DNA from: EW11 sp035765635
Lineage (GTDB): Bacteria; Verrucomicrobiota; Verrucomicrobiia; Opitutales; Opitutaceae
Length of the DNA stretch: 64,000 bases
Direction of reading: 5' to 3'
NCBI GenBank assembly: GCA_035765635.1
Contig: DASTWZ010000020.1
Location: forward strand, 62,001 to 126,000
Part shown: positions 53,816 through 63,200 of the stretch, piece after piece
Position numbering within the stretch: the stretch's first letter is position 1
Layout of the letters: every line of letters begins with the position of its first letter
Notes under the pieces: model-generated
Seen by the model: the letters and a program-made list of their open reading frames with translations, nothing else
What the model was told of the DNA's origin: nothing
Databases searched by the model: none
Translations under genes and position numbers: made by a program

Positions 53816-54715
53816 ATGAAAAAACTCCTCAAAATCTCCGGTTACGTCGCCGGCACCTTGCTCGGCGTGATCGTCATCGCGGCCGTCGTCGTGTATTCGG
53901 TTTCGAACTACAAGATCAAACGCCATCACGAATTGAAAGTGGCCGGCGTGCGCGTGCCAAGTGACGCTGCCTCGATCGAGAAGGGCAAACATATCGTCGC
54001 GATGCGGGCGTGCGCCGATTGTCACGCGCCGGATTTCGGCGGGCAGAAAGTGATCGACAATCCGGCGGTGGGAATTTTTCACGGCGCCAATCTCACGCAT
54101 GGCCAGGGCGGGTTGCCGGCCGATTACAGCGATTTGGATTATGTGCGCGCGATTCGGCATGGCGTGACGCGTGATGGGCGCGGCCTCGCGCTCATGCCTG
54201 CAGGGGAATATTCTCATTTGAGTGACGAAGACTTGGGAGCAGTCATTGCCTATTTGAAAACGCTCGCTCCGGTCGATCGGGCGCGCGTTCCGATTCAACC
54301 CGGGCCGGTGATTCGCGTCATGCTGGCCATCGGCAAAATCAACTTGGACGTCGACACAATCGACCACAACGCAGGTCCGGTGGCGTCGATCGCGCCGGAA
54401 GCAAATGTCGCGTACGGAAAATATCTCGCGACGAGCTGCATGGGTTGTCACGGGCCGAATCTCTCCGGCGGGAAAATCGCGGCTGGGCCGCCTGACTGGC
54501 CGCCTGCGGCGAATCTCACGCTGCACGAATCCGGCCACACCGCGCATTGGACGGAGGAGCAATTCATCCAGACGCTGCGCACGACGACGCGGCCCGACGG
54601 GACGAAACTCAGTCCGGTCATGCCGAAAGCATTCGGCACGATGACCGACATCGAAGTGAAAGCGTTGTGGGCCTACATTCGCTCGCTGCCGGCGGTGCCG
54701 CAGGGCGCGCGCTGA
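53816..54715 (+). CDS. dihaem cytochrome c, membrane-anchored
   Basis: 299 residues with an N-terminal anchor (KLLKISGYVAGTLLGVIVIAAVVVYSV, in part) and two cytochrome c domains with haem motifs CADCH (about 68-72) and CMGCH (about 216-220), each followed by a candidate Met ligand (ALMPAGEY and SPVMPKAF). This suits periplasmic electron transfer, resembling the cytochromes of alcohol or sugar dehydrogenase chains. No partner dehydrogenase is adjacent, though the distant GMC and PQQ-like enzymes could be donors. The ATG at 53816 was chosen for the membrane anchor. It is divergent from the hybrid kinase. Confidence 0.9.
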   Translation: MKKLLKISGYVAGTLLGVIVIAAVVVYSVSNYKIKRHHELKVAGVRVPSDAASIEKGKHIVAMRACADCHAPDFGGQKVIDNPAVGIFHGANLTHGQGGLPADYSDLDYVRAIRHGVTRDGRGLALMPAGEYSHLSDEDLGAVIAYLKTLAPVDRARVPIQPGPVIRVMLAIGKINLDVDTIDHNAGPVASIAPEANVAYGKYLATSCMGCHGPNLSGGKIAAGPPDWPPAANLTLHESGHTAHWTEEQFIQTLRTTTRPDGTKLSPVMPKAFGTMTDIEVKALWAYIRSLPAVPQGAR

Positions 54716-54818
54716 GCGACGCTGAGTGAACCAACGCTGACGTTTCTCGCCTCTGATCTCACGCGACGCGGACTTTTTTCCCTCATCAACGACCTGATCA
54801 AATCCTTGTAGTACTATA

Positions 54819-55196
54819 ATGAATACAGAAGCTTCTCCCGCTCCCGTTTCCCAAAACGCATCGGCGACCGATGACAAAACCGTCGCGATCGTGAGCTATT
54901 TGACCCTTATCGGGTTCATCATCGCCATCGTCATGCATAGCTCGAAGAAGACGAAGCTCGGCGCGTATCATCTCCGCCAGTCGCTCGGCTTGATGCTCGC
55001 ATCGATCGCGTTGGCCTTCGCCGGAATGATTCTGGCTTTCATTCCGATTCTCGGATGGCTCGTCGATCTCGCGCTCTGGTTTGGGCTGATTGCGCTTTGG
55101 TTCACCGGTTTCCTCGCGGCCGTGAAAGGCGAGTGCAAGCCGATCGCCGTGCTCGGCCAGCACTTCGAAAAATGGTTCGGCACCGCGTTCGAATAA
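54819..55196 (+). CDS. DUF4870-like small membrane protein
   Basis: 125 residues, three to four predicted helices. It matches DUF4870/Tic20-like proteins: DDKTVAIVSYLTLIGFIIAIVMH, KTKLGAYHLRQSLGLMLASIALA and a final WFTGFLAAVKGECKPIAVLGQHFEKWF (each in part). The conserved YHLRQSLGL segment between the helices is the family hallmark. Function unknown; homologues are common in Bacteroidetes and Verrucomicrobia. Confidence 0.85.
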   Translation: MNTEASPAPVSQNASATDDKTVAIVSYLTLIGFIIAIVMHSSKKTKLGAYHLRQSLGLMLASIALAFAGMILAFIPILGWLVDLALWFGLIALWFTGFLAAVKGECKPIAVLGQHFEKWFGTAFE

Positions 55197-55213
55197 ACGT
55201 TCGGACAAATTAG

Positions 55214-55388
55214 CCCACGAATCACACGAACCACGCGAAATCATAATACCATTTTTCCCACGGAAAACACGGACGACACGGAAGGGGCTCGAACAAATTT
55301 GAGGCTGAACTTTCCGTGTAATCCGTGTTTTCCGTGGGAGAATGGTTTGGTTTGGTTTCGTTTCGTGTCATTTCGTGTGATTCGTGGG
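55214..55388. repeat. family B long inverted repeat, copy 3
   Basis: Outer arms CCCACGAATCACACGAACCACG and its complement ending CGTGTGATTCGTGGG; inner arms TTTTCCCACGGAAAACACGG and CCGTGTTTTCCGTGGGAGAA. It begins 18 bases after the DUF4870 stop and fills the gap to 55425. Confidence 0.88.
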
Positions 55389-55425
55389 CAACCTAGCTCG
55401 GAAGCGGGATTGATCATTTTCCATT

Positions 55426-56703
55426 ATGGCCAAATCGAAACGTCCGGTTCTCATCGCGATTCTTCTTCTGCTCGTCGTTCTCCTGATCGCGCTGCTTTCG
55501 CGGTGTTCGAGGCGGGAGACGCCCGTCGTGAATTTGGGTGCGAAGAACGAAATGGTCGCGGCCACGGAAAACGCTGAGCCTGGAGCTCCGCCGCTCGTCG
55601 TGCAACCGCCGGCGGCCACGACGGAGCGCACGGAAAAGCTCACTCCGGCCACGATTGAAATCCCGCAGAGCGTCGTTGCCGGTGCGCCGGTGTCGGTTCA
55701 CTGGACGGGCCCGAACAATCCGGACGACTATATCACGATCGTCGCACCTGATGCTCCGCCGGCGAAATACGATCATTACACGGCGACCTCGGCCGGTTCG
55801 CCGCTCGAGGTCACTGCGCCGATTCAACCCGGCAGATATGAAGTTCGCTATATCGCGGAACGTTCGAAAACAGTCCTCGGTCGAGCACAACTCGACGTGA
55901 CTCCGGCCGGCGCGACGTTGGATGCGGTCGACGAAGTTTTGCTCGGATCGCAGGTGTCGGTGGCGTGGACGGGTCCAGACAACGAAGGCGACTATGTCAC
56001 GATCGTGCCGGCGAACACGCCGGATGGTCGCCATGAAAACTACGCGTACACCGCGCATAAGAGTCCGGTTTCGATTTTGGTGCCGCCGACTGCGGGCGCC
56101 GCGGAATTGCGTTACATGACGGGACAGGGCAATCGCGTGCTGGCCCGCAGGCCGCTGCGCATCGTCGCGCCGAAAATCACGCTGGATGCGCCAGATCGCG
56201 CGGTGGAAGGAACGGCCGTGTCTATTCAATGGACCGGTTCAGCCAACCGCAGCGACTACATCACGATCGTGCCGGCGGACGCGCCCGATGGTCGCTATGC
56301 GAACTACACACAGGTGGAAAAACCAGGGCAGGTGAGTGTGCTGGCGCCCGTGGAAACGGGAAAAGCGGAGATTCGTTTCATGACCGGCGTGGGGAACAAG
56401 GTTCTCGAGCGCCGCGCCATTTTCATTTCGCCAGCTGAAGTGACGCTCGATGCTCCAGCGACAGCCGCACCCGGCGAAGCGGTGACCATCAAATGGACGG
56501 GGCCGAACAACTCTGGCGACTATCTCACAATCGTGCCACAGAGCGCGTCCGACGAAAAATACGGCGATTACGCCGACACCCATGTGGGCAACACCGTCAC
56601 GATCAAAGCGCCGAAGGAGCCCGGTATCGCCGAGATTCGCTACGTGAGCGCGCAGAAGCACAAGATTTTCGGACGGCGGGAAATTAGAGTTGTCGCTCCG
56701 TGA
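55426..56703 (+). CDS. envelope protein with four ~88-residue tandem repeats
   Basis: 425 residues. An N-terminal membrane helix (about 8-24) and linker are followed by four repeats starting near residues 77, 164, 251 and 338. Each contains a core GxxVSxxWTGpxNxxDYITIV, a Tyr-rich DGRYxNY middle and an end pattern PGxxEIRYxxGxGnkVLxRRxI. The repeats look like beta-sandwich domains. Similar repeats occur in VWA-domain proteins, but there is no VWA here. The repeats are equally diverged at the DNA level, so the array is old and not undergoing recent expansion. Function unknown, perhaps ligand binding at the surface. Confidence 0.8.
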   Translation: MAKSKRPVLIAILLLLVVLLIALLSRCSRRETPVVNLGAKNEMVAATENAEPGAPPLVVQPPAATTERTEKLTPATIEIPQSVVAGAPVSVHWTGPNNPDDYITIVAPDAPPAKYDHYTATSAGSPLEVTAPIQPGRYEVRYIAERSKTVLGRAQLDVTPAGATLDAVDEVLLGSQVSVAWTGPDNEGDYVTIVPANTPDGRHENYAYTAHKSPVSILVPPTAGAAELRYMTGQGNRVLARRPLRIVAPKITLDAPDRAVEGTAVSIQWTGSANRSDYITIVPADAPDGRYANYTQVEKPGQVSVLAPVETGKAEIRFMTGVGNKVLERRAIFISPAEVTLDAPATAAPGEAVTIKWTGPNNSGDYLTIVPQSASDEKYGDYADTHVGNTVTIKAPKEPGIAEIRYVSAQKHKIFGRREIRVVAP

Positions 56704-56814
56704 GGTGAAGGGTTGTGCGTGAAAGAGCGCTGGCGTGCTCCGCGAATCTGGGCAGCGAGCCAGCTAAGGGGGCGTTGCGCGAGCAGCGGAGCAGGACAGC
56801 CAACGGCATTTCAA

Positions 56815-56956
56815 GAACCAGCGCAGCGAGCCTGCTAACGGAGCGTTCCTAGAACCAGGGCAGCGAGCCGGCTAACGGAGCGTTCCAAGAATCAGCGCAG
56901 CGAGCCAGCTAACAGAGCGTTCGAAGAACCAACGCAGCGAGCCTGCTAACGGAGCG
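56815..56956 (+). repeat. 37-bp tandem repeat, 3.8 copies
   Basis: Units start at 56815, 56852, 56889 and 56926, each of the form GAACCAGCGCAGCGAGCCNGCTAACGGAGCGTTCNNNA; one to six differences between copies. A degenerate copy precedes at about 56740-56790. It runs straight into the family C palindrome. Confidence 0.9.
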
Positions 56957-57135
56957 CCGGCCTCCGGCCGGCCAACCTATCTAGCGTCCCGCGAAGCGGG
57001 ACAGATTTATCGAAAAGCCGGCCGGAGGCCGGCGCTCCGTTGCGAGCCGCGTTGCCGCTCCGTTGCGAGTCGCGTTTCGAGCCGCATTGCTGGTCCGTTG
57101 CGGGCCACGTTGCCGCTCCGTTGGGATGCCGCCTG
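56950..57135. repeat. family C palindrome plus degenerate tandem unit (gap 56704-57410)
   Basis: Perfect 23-bp inverted repeat 56950-56972 with 57017-57039, enclosing a GTCCCGC/GCGGGAC hairpin (56986-57002). It is followed by four degenerate copies of TTGCGAGCCGCGTTGCCGCTCCG to about 57135. Together with the 37-bp array it fills most of the 707-base gap. The remaining 57140-57410 shows no gene and holds the upstream region of the GH5-like gene. Confidence 0.88.
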
Positions 57136-57410
57136 ACCGCTCTATTGAGCAGCCCGCCTGCCCGCCCACTCGAGGAGTCCGCCCGACCGGTCCGTTGGGC
57201 GCCAATTCTCGTGGCTCATCGGTTACGTTAGACGCGGCCAGCTGTCCGTCCGATGACGAGCCAGTTCTCCTGCTGATTCAACCGCAGCCCGTTGCCTTTC
57301 TGCGCCGAATAAAACTCTTTTACCACTTGTCGTACTCTCACCGGTGAATTCTAGTGGTGCGCCGCCGCGATCAATTCCCCGAAGCGCCGGCACCCTCGAC
57401 CCCGTTCGCC

Positions 57411-60137
57411 ATGAGAAATCTACCTGACTCTTCATCCCTTGCGTTCTCTCCCGCAACGTCCGCAGCAACTGCTTTCACCGCGGCTAGTTTCAAGAGCGCT
57501 ACCTTAGCCACTGTTGCCTTCGCGACAGTCGCCTTTGCCGCTCTCACGTTTGCCTCGGCATCGGCGTCCGCGTCTGCGGCGACGGCTTCGCCCAGCACTT
57601 TCGTGGATGCGCAGGGCGTCATGCGATGGACCGGCTCGCAGGCGGAGGTGGCGAACTTCGGCGTAAATTATACAGCGCCTTTCGCGTACTCGTATCGGGC
57701 TCATCAACGCCTCGGCATTCCGATCGAGCGGGCCATCGACTCGGACGTCTATCACTTCGCGCGCCTCGGTTTCGACGCGTATCGCGTACACATCTGGGAC
57801 CGCGAGATCAGCGACGCCCAAGGAAATCTCTTGGTCAACGAGCACCTGAAGGCATTCGACTATCTGCTTTGGCAGCTGAAGAACCGCGGAATCAAAATCG
57901 TCCTCACCGCGCTGCAATTTGGCGACGCCGGCTATCCCGAGCCCGGCGTGCCGCTGCCGGGCTTCTCGAGCAAATACAATAAACGCGGCAGCCTGGAGCA
58001 GCGCGAATCGTGGCCCCTGCAGGAACGCTATCTCGCGCAATTGATGTCCCATGTGAATCCGCACACGGGCGTCGCCTACAAGGACGACCCCGACGTGATG
58101 GCGGTCGAGATCTGCAACGAGCCGGGTCACTTCGAGTACCAGCCGACACTCGATTATATCAACACGATGGTGCGGGCGATTCGGTCCACGGGTTACGAGA
58201 AGCCGATTCTCTACAACATGAGTCACGGCATCCCGGTTCACCAAGCGTACCTCGATGCAGACGTGCAGGGTGGAACGTTCCAGTGGTATCCTTCGAACCT
58301 CGTCGCCGGACACGAGCAGCGCGGAAATTTTCTGCCGTATGTCGACGACTATCCGATCCCTTTTGCCGCCGATCCCAAGTTTCGCAGCAAAGCGAAAGTG
58401 GTCTACGAATTCGACGCGGCGGATATTGGCCGGTCGTACATTTATCCGGCGATTGCCCGGACTTTTCGCAAAGCAGGTTTTCAGATCGCCACCCACTTCG
58501 CCTACGACCCGCTCTATCTGGCTCCCTATAACACTGAATACCAGACGCACTATTTGAATCTGGCCTACACGCCGAGCAAGGCGATCGGCATGAAGGTGGC
58601 CGGCGAGGCCTTTCGCCGCATTCCGCTGGGCAAGGACTACGGGCGGTACCCGCAGGATACCTCTTTTGCCGGCGTGCGGATCAGCTACGAAAACGATCTC
58701 GCCGAACTGGTGACCGAAAAGGAGTTTTATTATTCCAATACGACGACGAGCCGGCCTCCTCAGGTCGAGAAACTGGAGCACATCGCCGGCGTCGGCACGT
58801 CACAGGTTTTTGAATACGAGGGCACGGGCGCGTACTTCCTGGACCGGCTCGAGCCGGGTACATGGCGATTGGAACTGATGCCCGACGTGATATGGGTGCG
58901 CGACCCTTTCGAAAAACCGAGTCCGGACAAACAGGTCGCGCGAATCGCGTGGAACGCCAGAACGGCGCGCATCCATCTGCCCGATTTGGGCGCGGAGTTC
59001 GAGGTGCGCGGCTTGAACAGCGGAAACGCCCTGCACCAGTCCGCCAGTAACGGCGAGGTCACGTTGACGCCGGGCGCCTATCTCGTCACTCGCGCCGGGA
59101 AGGCGACTTCCTGGAATGCAGATTCGCGCTGGCAAAACATCACATTGAAGGAGTTCGTCGCGCCGCCCGCATCGCTCGACAAAACCTACGTGCTTCACAC
59201 CGCCGCGGCGGAAGCGCCGGAGAAACACGATTTGGAGATTTCCGCGACGATTGCGTCGCCCGAGCCCGTGGAATCCGTCCAGGTCTTCGCCTACGCACCT
59301 CACGATCCTCGTGCTGGATTGCAGCCGAAGCCCGAGAATGCCCGCGCTCAACCCGGTGGCGCAGGACGGGCAGGGGCGGCGCCGCGTATCTTTTCAATGC
59401 ACGCCAGTGGTCTCCACTACACGGCGACCTTGCCGAGCGAACTGGTCACCATAGGAGACCTGCGTTACTTTATCGTGGTGAAAACGGGCCAGCGCACGCT
59501 GACGTTTCCGTCCGAGACAAAAGGCTCGCCACTCGACTGGAGCTTTTTTGGCCAGCCGTTTCACACCCAGATCGTGGCGGCCGATGCGCCCGTGTTGTTG
59601 TTTGATGCGGCGGCGGACTCGCGTGGAATAACCGCGGATCATCGCGACGATACGCATGAACTGGTGCCCTCCGATCGTCCCGGGATTCGCGCCCTGTCGA
59701 TCGCGCTTCCGAATCTCGAGGAAGAGACCAACGACTACTCGTTGCGCTTTTATTTCAGAGAAAAACTAGCGGCTGAACTCTCGCAGTTGCGCAAGGCGAA
59801 GAATCTCGTGCTCTACGGGCGCGTCTCCACCGGCGAACCTTTTCCCGTGCAGCTTGCGTTGATCACTCGCGCCGGCGCCGTCTACGGCGCGACGACAAAA
59901 ATCGAAACGAAGTTCGCGGAATTCCGTGTGCCGATTTCCGCGCTCAAACCCGTGCGCAGCCCGAATATTCCGCACGGCTACCCCGTGTTTATTCCGCGTT
60001 GGTCAGAGGTCTTCACGTCGGCGCCGCTAGATCTGAGCGAAATCGAAAGCGTGCTCGTTTCGATCGGACCCGATATTCCTCCGGAGCAACGCGCGAAACC
60101 GCGCGGCCTCGAGATCGAGCGAATCTGGCTCGAGTAG
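57411..60137 (+). CDS. secreted GH5-like glycoside hydrolase (clan GH-A)
   Basis: 908 residues. The unusual Ala/Ser/Thr/Phe-rich start (FATVAFAALTFASASASASA) acts as an export signal. The catalytic barrel spans about 65-420: RLGFDAYRVHIWDREI, the acid/base motif AVEICNEPGHFEYQ (Glu-Pro after Asn) and the probable nucleophile VVYEFDAADIGRS, both typical of clan A. Middle and C-terminal beta-sandwich domains follow (LEPGTWRLELMPDVIWV, DLEISATIASPEPVESVQVF, ending GLEIERIWLE). The long multi-domain tail may bind carbohydrate. A GTG 57 bases upstream is an alternative start. Substrate not assignable. Confidence 0.85.
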   Translation: MRNLPDSSSLAFSPATSAATAFTAASFKSATLATVAFATVAFAALTFASASASASAATASPSTFVDAQGVMRWTGSQAEVANFGVNYTAPFAYSYRAHQRLGIPIERAIDSDVYHFARLGFDAYRVHIWDREISDAQGNLLVNEHLKAFDYLLWQLKNRGIKIVLTALQFGDAGYPEPGVPLPGFSSKYNKRGSLEQRESWPLQERYLAQLMSHVNPHTGVAYKDDPDVMAVEICNEPGHFEYQPTLDYINTMVRAIRSTGYEKPILYNMSHGIPVHQAYLDADVQGGTFQWYPSNLVAGHEQRGNFLPYVDDYPIPFAADPKFRSKAKVVYEFDAADIGRSYIYPAIARTFRKAGFQIATHFAYDPLYLAPYNTEYQTHYLNLAYTPSKAIGMKVAGEAFRRIPLGKDYGRYPQDTSFAGVRISYENDLAELVTEKEFYYSNTTTSRPPQVEKLEHIAGVGTSQVFEYEGTGAYFLDRLEPGTWRLELMPDVIWVRDPFEKPSPDKQVARIAWNARTARIHLPDLGAEFEVRGLNSGNALHQSASNGEVTLTPGAYLVTRAGKATSWNADSRWQNITLKEFVAPPASLDKTYVLHTAAAEAPEKHDLEISATIASPEPVESVQVFAYAPHDPRAGLQPKPENARAQPGGAGRAGAAPRIFSMHASGLHYTATLPSELVTIGDLRYFIVVKTGQRTLTFPSETKGSPLDWSFFGQPFHTQIVAADAPVLLFDAAADSRGITADHRDDTHELVPSDRPGIRALSIALPNLEEETNDYSLRFYFREKLAAELSQLRKAKNLVLYGRVSTGEPFPVQLALITRAGAVYGATTKIETKFAEFRVPISALKPVRSPNIPHGYPVFIPRWSEVFTSAPLDLSEIESVLVSIGPDIPPEQRAKPRGLEIERIWLE

Positions 60138-60282
60138 TTCTAGAACGGAGCGCGTCGAGGCTGGCGCGCTAAATCGTAGTTTTTTTCCAGCAATACTCAT
60201 TCCGCAGTGAAGAAAGAGCGATTATGGTCTCTATTCCCCAAATGCCGCGGTGCTTTACGCGCCGAGGCCGCACTTTCCTCAC

Positions 60283-63200
60283 ATGCTTCTTCGTTCGCGT
60301 CTCGCCCTTCTCATCACTGTTTCAATCCCGCTGGCATTTTTCACGATCTCGGCGAAATCCGCGACAGGCCACCCGACCCGGGTGCTGGTCTTCAGCAAAA
60401 CGGCCAACTGGCGGCATGACTCGATTCCCGCGGGCATCGCTGCGATCAAGCGGCTCGGCGCGGAAAACGATTTCGAGGTCGTCGCCACAGAAGACGGCGC
60501 AGCTTTCCAGGGCGATGCACTCGGCGAGTACGGTGCGATAATTTTTCTGAACACGACGGGACGAGTGTTGCGCGTCGACCAGCGACTCGCGCTGCAGCGT
60601 TATATCCAAGCGGGAGGAGGCTTTGTCGGCATTCATTCGGCGGCGGCCACCGAATACGATTGGCCATGGTACAATCAATTGCTCGGCGCGTATCTCTCGA
60701 GTCATCCCCTCAAACCAGGCGTGCGTCACGGGGCAATCGATGTGGTCGACCGTGCGCATCCTGCGACCCAGGCCTTGCCCGAACGATGGGAGCGCGATGA
60801 GGAGTGGTATAGTTTTCGCAATATACTCCCGAACATCCATGTGCTGGCGAACCTCGATGAAAATAGTTACGAGGGCGGCACGAATGGGCGGCATCATCCG
60901 ATTATCTGGTGCCACGATTTCGATGGAGGCAGGGCATTCTATACTGCGCTCGGTCATGAAGCCTCGACGTTCGACGACCCGCTTTTTCTGAAGCATTTGC
61001 TGGGCGGAATTCGCTACGCGATTGGCAGTGGTTCCATCGATTACGCTCGCGCCAAAACAGTCGCTCAACCCGAAGAGGATCGCTTCAACAAGACAGTCCT
61101 TATCGACCACCTGCGGCAGCCGATGGAGCTGGCGATCGCCCCCGATGGGCGTGTCTATTTCACCGAGCTGGCCACCGGAAATCTTCACCTGCTCGACCCG
61201 AAAACGGGCACGCATGCGGTGCTGCATCATTTCGATGTTTCGAGGCGGGGCGGCACGGGATTGATCGGTGTCACGCTCGATCCGCATTTCGAGCGCAATG
61301 GTTTCATTTATTTGTATTACGCGCCGCCCATCGAAGGACCGACGATCTATTTTCAATTGTCCCGTTTCACCGTGGCGAATGACGCGATCGATCCGGCCTC
61401 AGAAAAAGTATATTTCAAAGTGCCGGTTTTGCCGAACGGAGGTTCGCATCACGGCGGCTCTCTGGCGTGGGACCGCGACGGGAATCTATATTTGTCGACG
61501 GGCGATAGCACCGCCCCCGCGCCGGCGGATGGTTACGCGCCGCTGGATGAACGTCCGGGGCAGGAGCATGTGGACTTGGACGCGCAGCGTTCCGCGGCGA
61601 ACACCAACGACCTGAAAGGCAAAGTCCTGCGGATTCATCCGGAGGCCGACGGCACCTATACGATTCCAGCGGGCAACTTGTTTAAACCTGGAACAGACAA
61701 GACGCGCCCAGAGATTTATGTCATGGGCTGCCGCAATCCCTATCGCATCGCGGTGAATCCCGTTTCTTCGGTTTTATATTGGGGCGATATCGGGCCGGAT
61801 GCCGGCGTGGATTCAGAGCGCGGGCCAAAAGGCTACGATGAATTCAATCAAGCGCGCGCTGCCGGAAACTATGGCTGGCCCTATTTCGTGGGAAATAATC
61901 AAGCGTATCCGAAATGGAACTACGCTACCCGCACGCCCGGTGAAAAGCAGGACCCGCGAAGCCCGAAAAATCATTCGCCGAACAACACGGGTTTGATCGA
62001 CCTGCCGGCTGCGCATCCGGCGATGATCTGGTATCCCTATGCGACATCGAAGGAGTTTCCTTTGTTTGGCGAAGACGGACGCAGCGCGATGGCAGGCGCA
62101 TTTTATGAGTATGACGCGCTGGCCTCGCAGCCGAAGGCGCTGCCGAAATATTATGATAAAGCGCTCTTCGTCTTCGACTGGATGCGCAATTGGATCATGG
62201 CGCTTCGCTTCGATGAAAAGGAAAACTATATCGGCGCGGAGCGGTTCATGGCGTCGAGTGGTGATTTTCGACGACCCATCGATCTCGCGTTTGGGCCGGA
62301 CGGGGCGATGTATCTGTTGGAATACGGTTCGGTTTACGGCGCGGACAATCCAGATGCCCGGCTGACGCGAATCGAATATATAACCGGCACGAGGCCCTTG
62401 GTGGCGAAGGCCGGCATCGTCGAGCCGGGAGCCGCGAAGGCGATCGCCGAACACAACGCGCGCGTCTATCTCACCTCCGAAGAGATTAAAGTGTTTCCAA
62501 CCAGGGATGACGTGATCGGCGCGGCTCCTTTGTCTGTGGATTTCACGGCTCAGGGCTCGATCGATCCGGATGGCGGTTCGTCGCTGTCATATCGCTGGAC
62601 GTTCGGAGACGGCAGTGTGGCCGATGGGAAAACGGTGAGTCACACGTTCGAAAAGAATGGCGAATATCGCGTGATATTGAAGGTTGCGGCGTCCGACGGA
62701 CGGAGCGCATCGGATGCGGTCGTGGTGCGTGTGGGCAACGAGGCACCGCGCGTCGAATTCGAAACAGCGCACAACGCTTCGTTTTTCTGGCCCGAGGAGA
62801 GTGACCGGTTGCATTTCCGTGTTCACGCGCAGGACCGGGAAGATGGCGATCTCACCTCCAGCGCGAAAGTGACCCTGCAATATCAACCCGAGCCGCCCTT
62901 TGATATTAATAATAATGCACACGCGTCGGCCGAGGCGAATGGGCAAAGCCCGATTGGTGAGCAACTGATCAGTCGGAGTGATTGTCGCGCGTGCCATGTT
63001 TATGAGAAGACGTTGGTTGGCCCAGGGTTTGCGGCGATTGCCGAGCGATATCGGAATGATGCGCAAGCAGTGGAAAAGCTCGCGGCCAAAGTGATTCACG
63101 GCGGAGCGGGAAATTGGGGAGTAACTCCGATGGCGGCGCATCCGCAGATTGCGCGCGGGGACGCCGAGGAAATCGTACGCTACATTCTTTCGAGCCAGAA

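Noticed and set aside
54815..54820. TATAAT box before the DUF4870 gene
   Set aside because: It overlaps the start codon of that gene, so it cannot be its promoter unless translation begins later; probably chance.
56815..56956. Possible CRISPR array
   Set aside because: Units of 37 bases repeat head to tail without spacers and there are no cas genes nearby.
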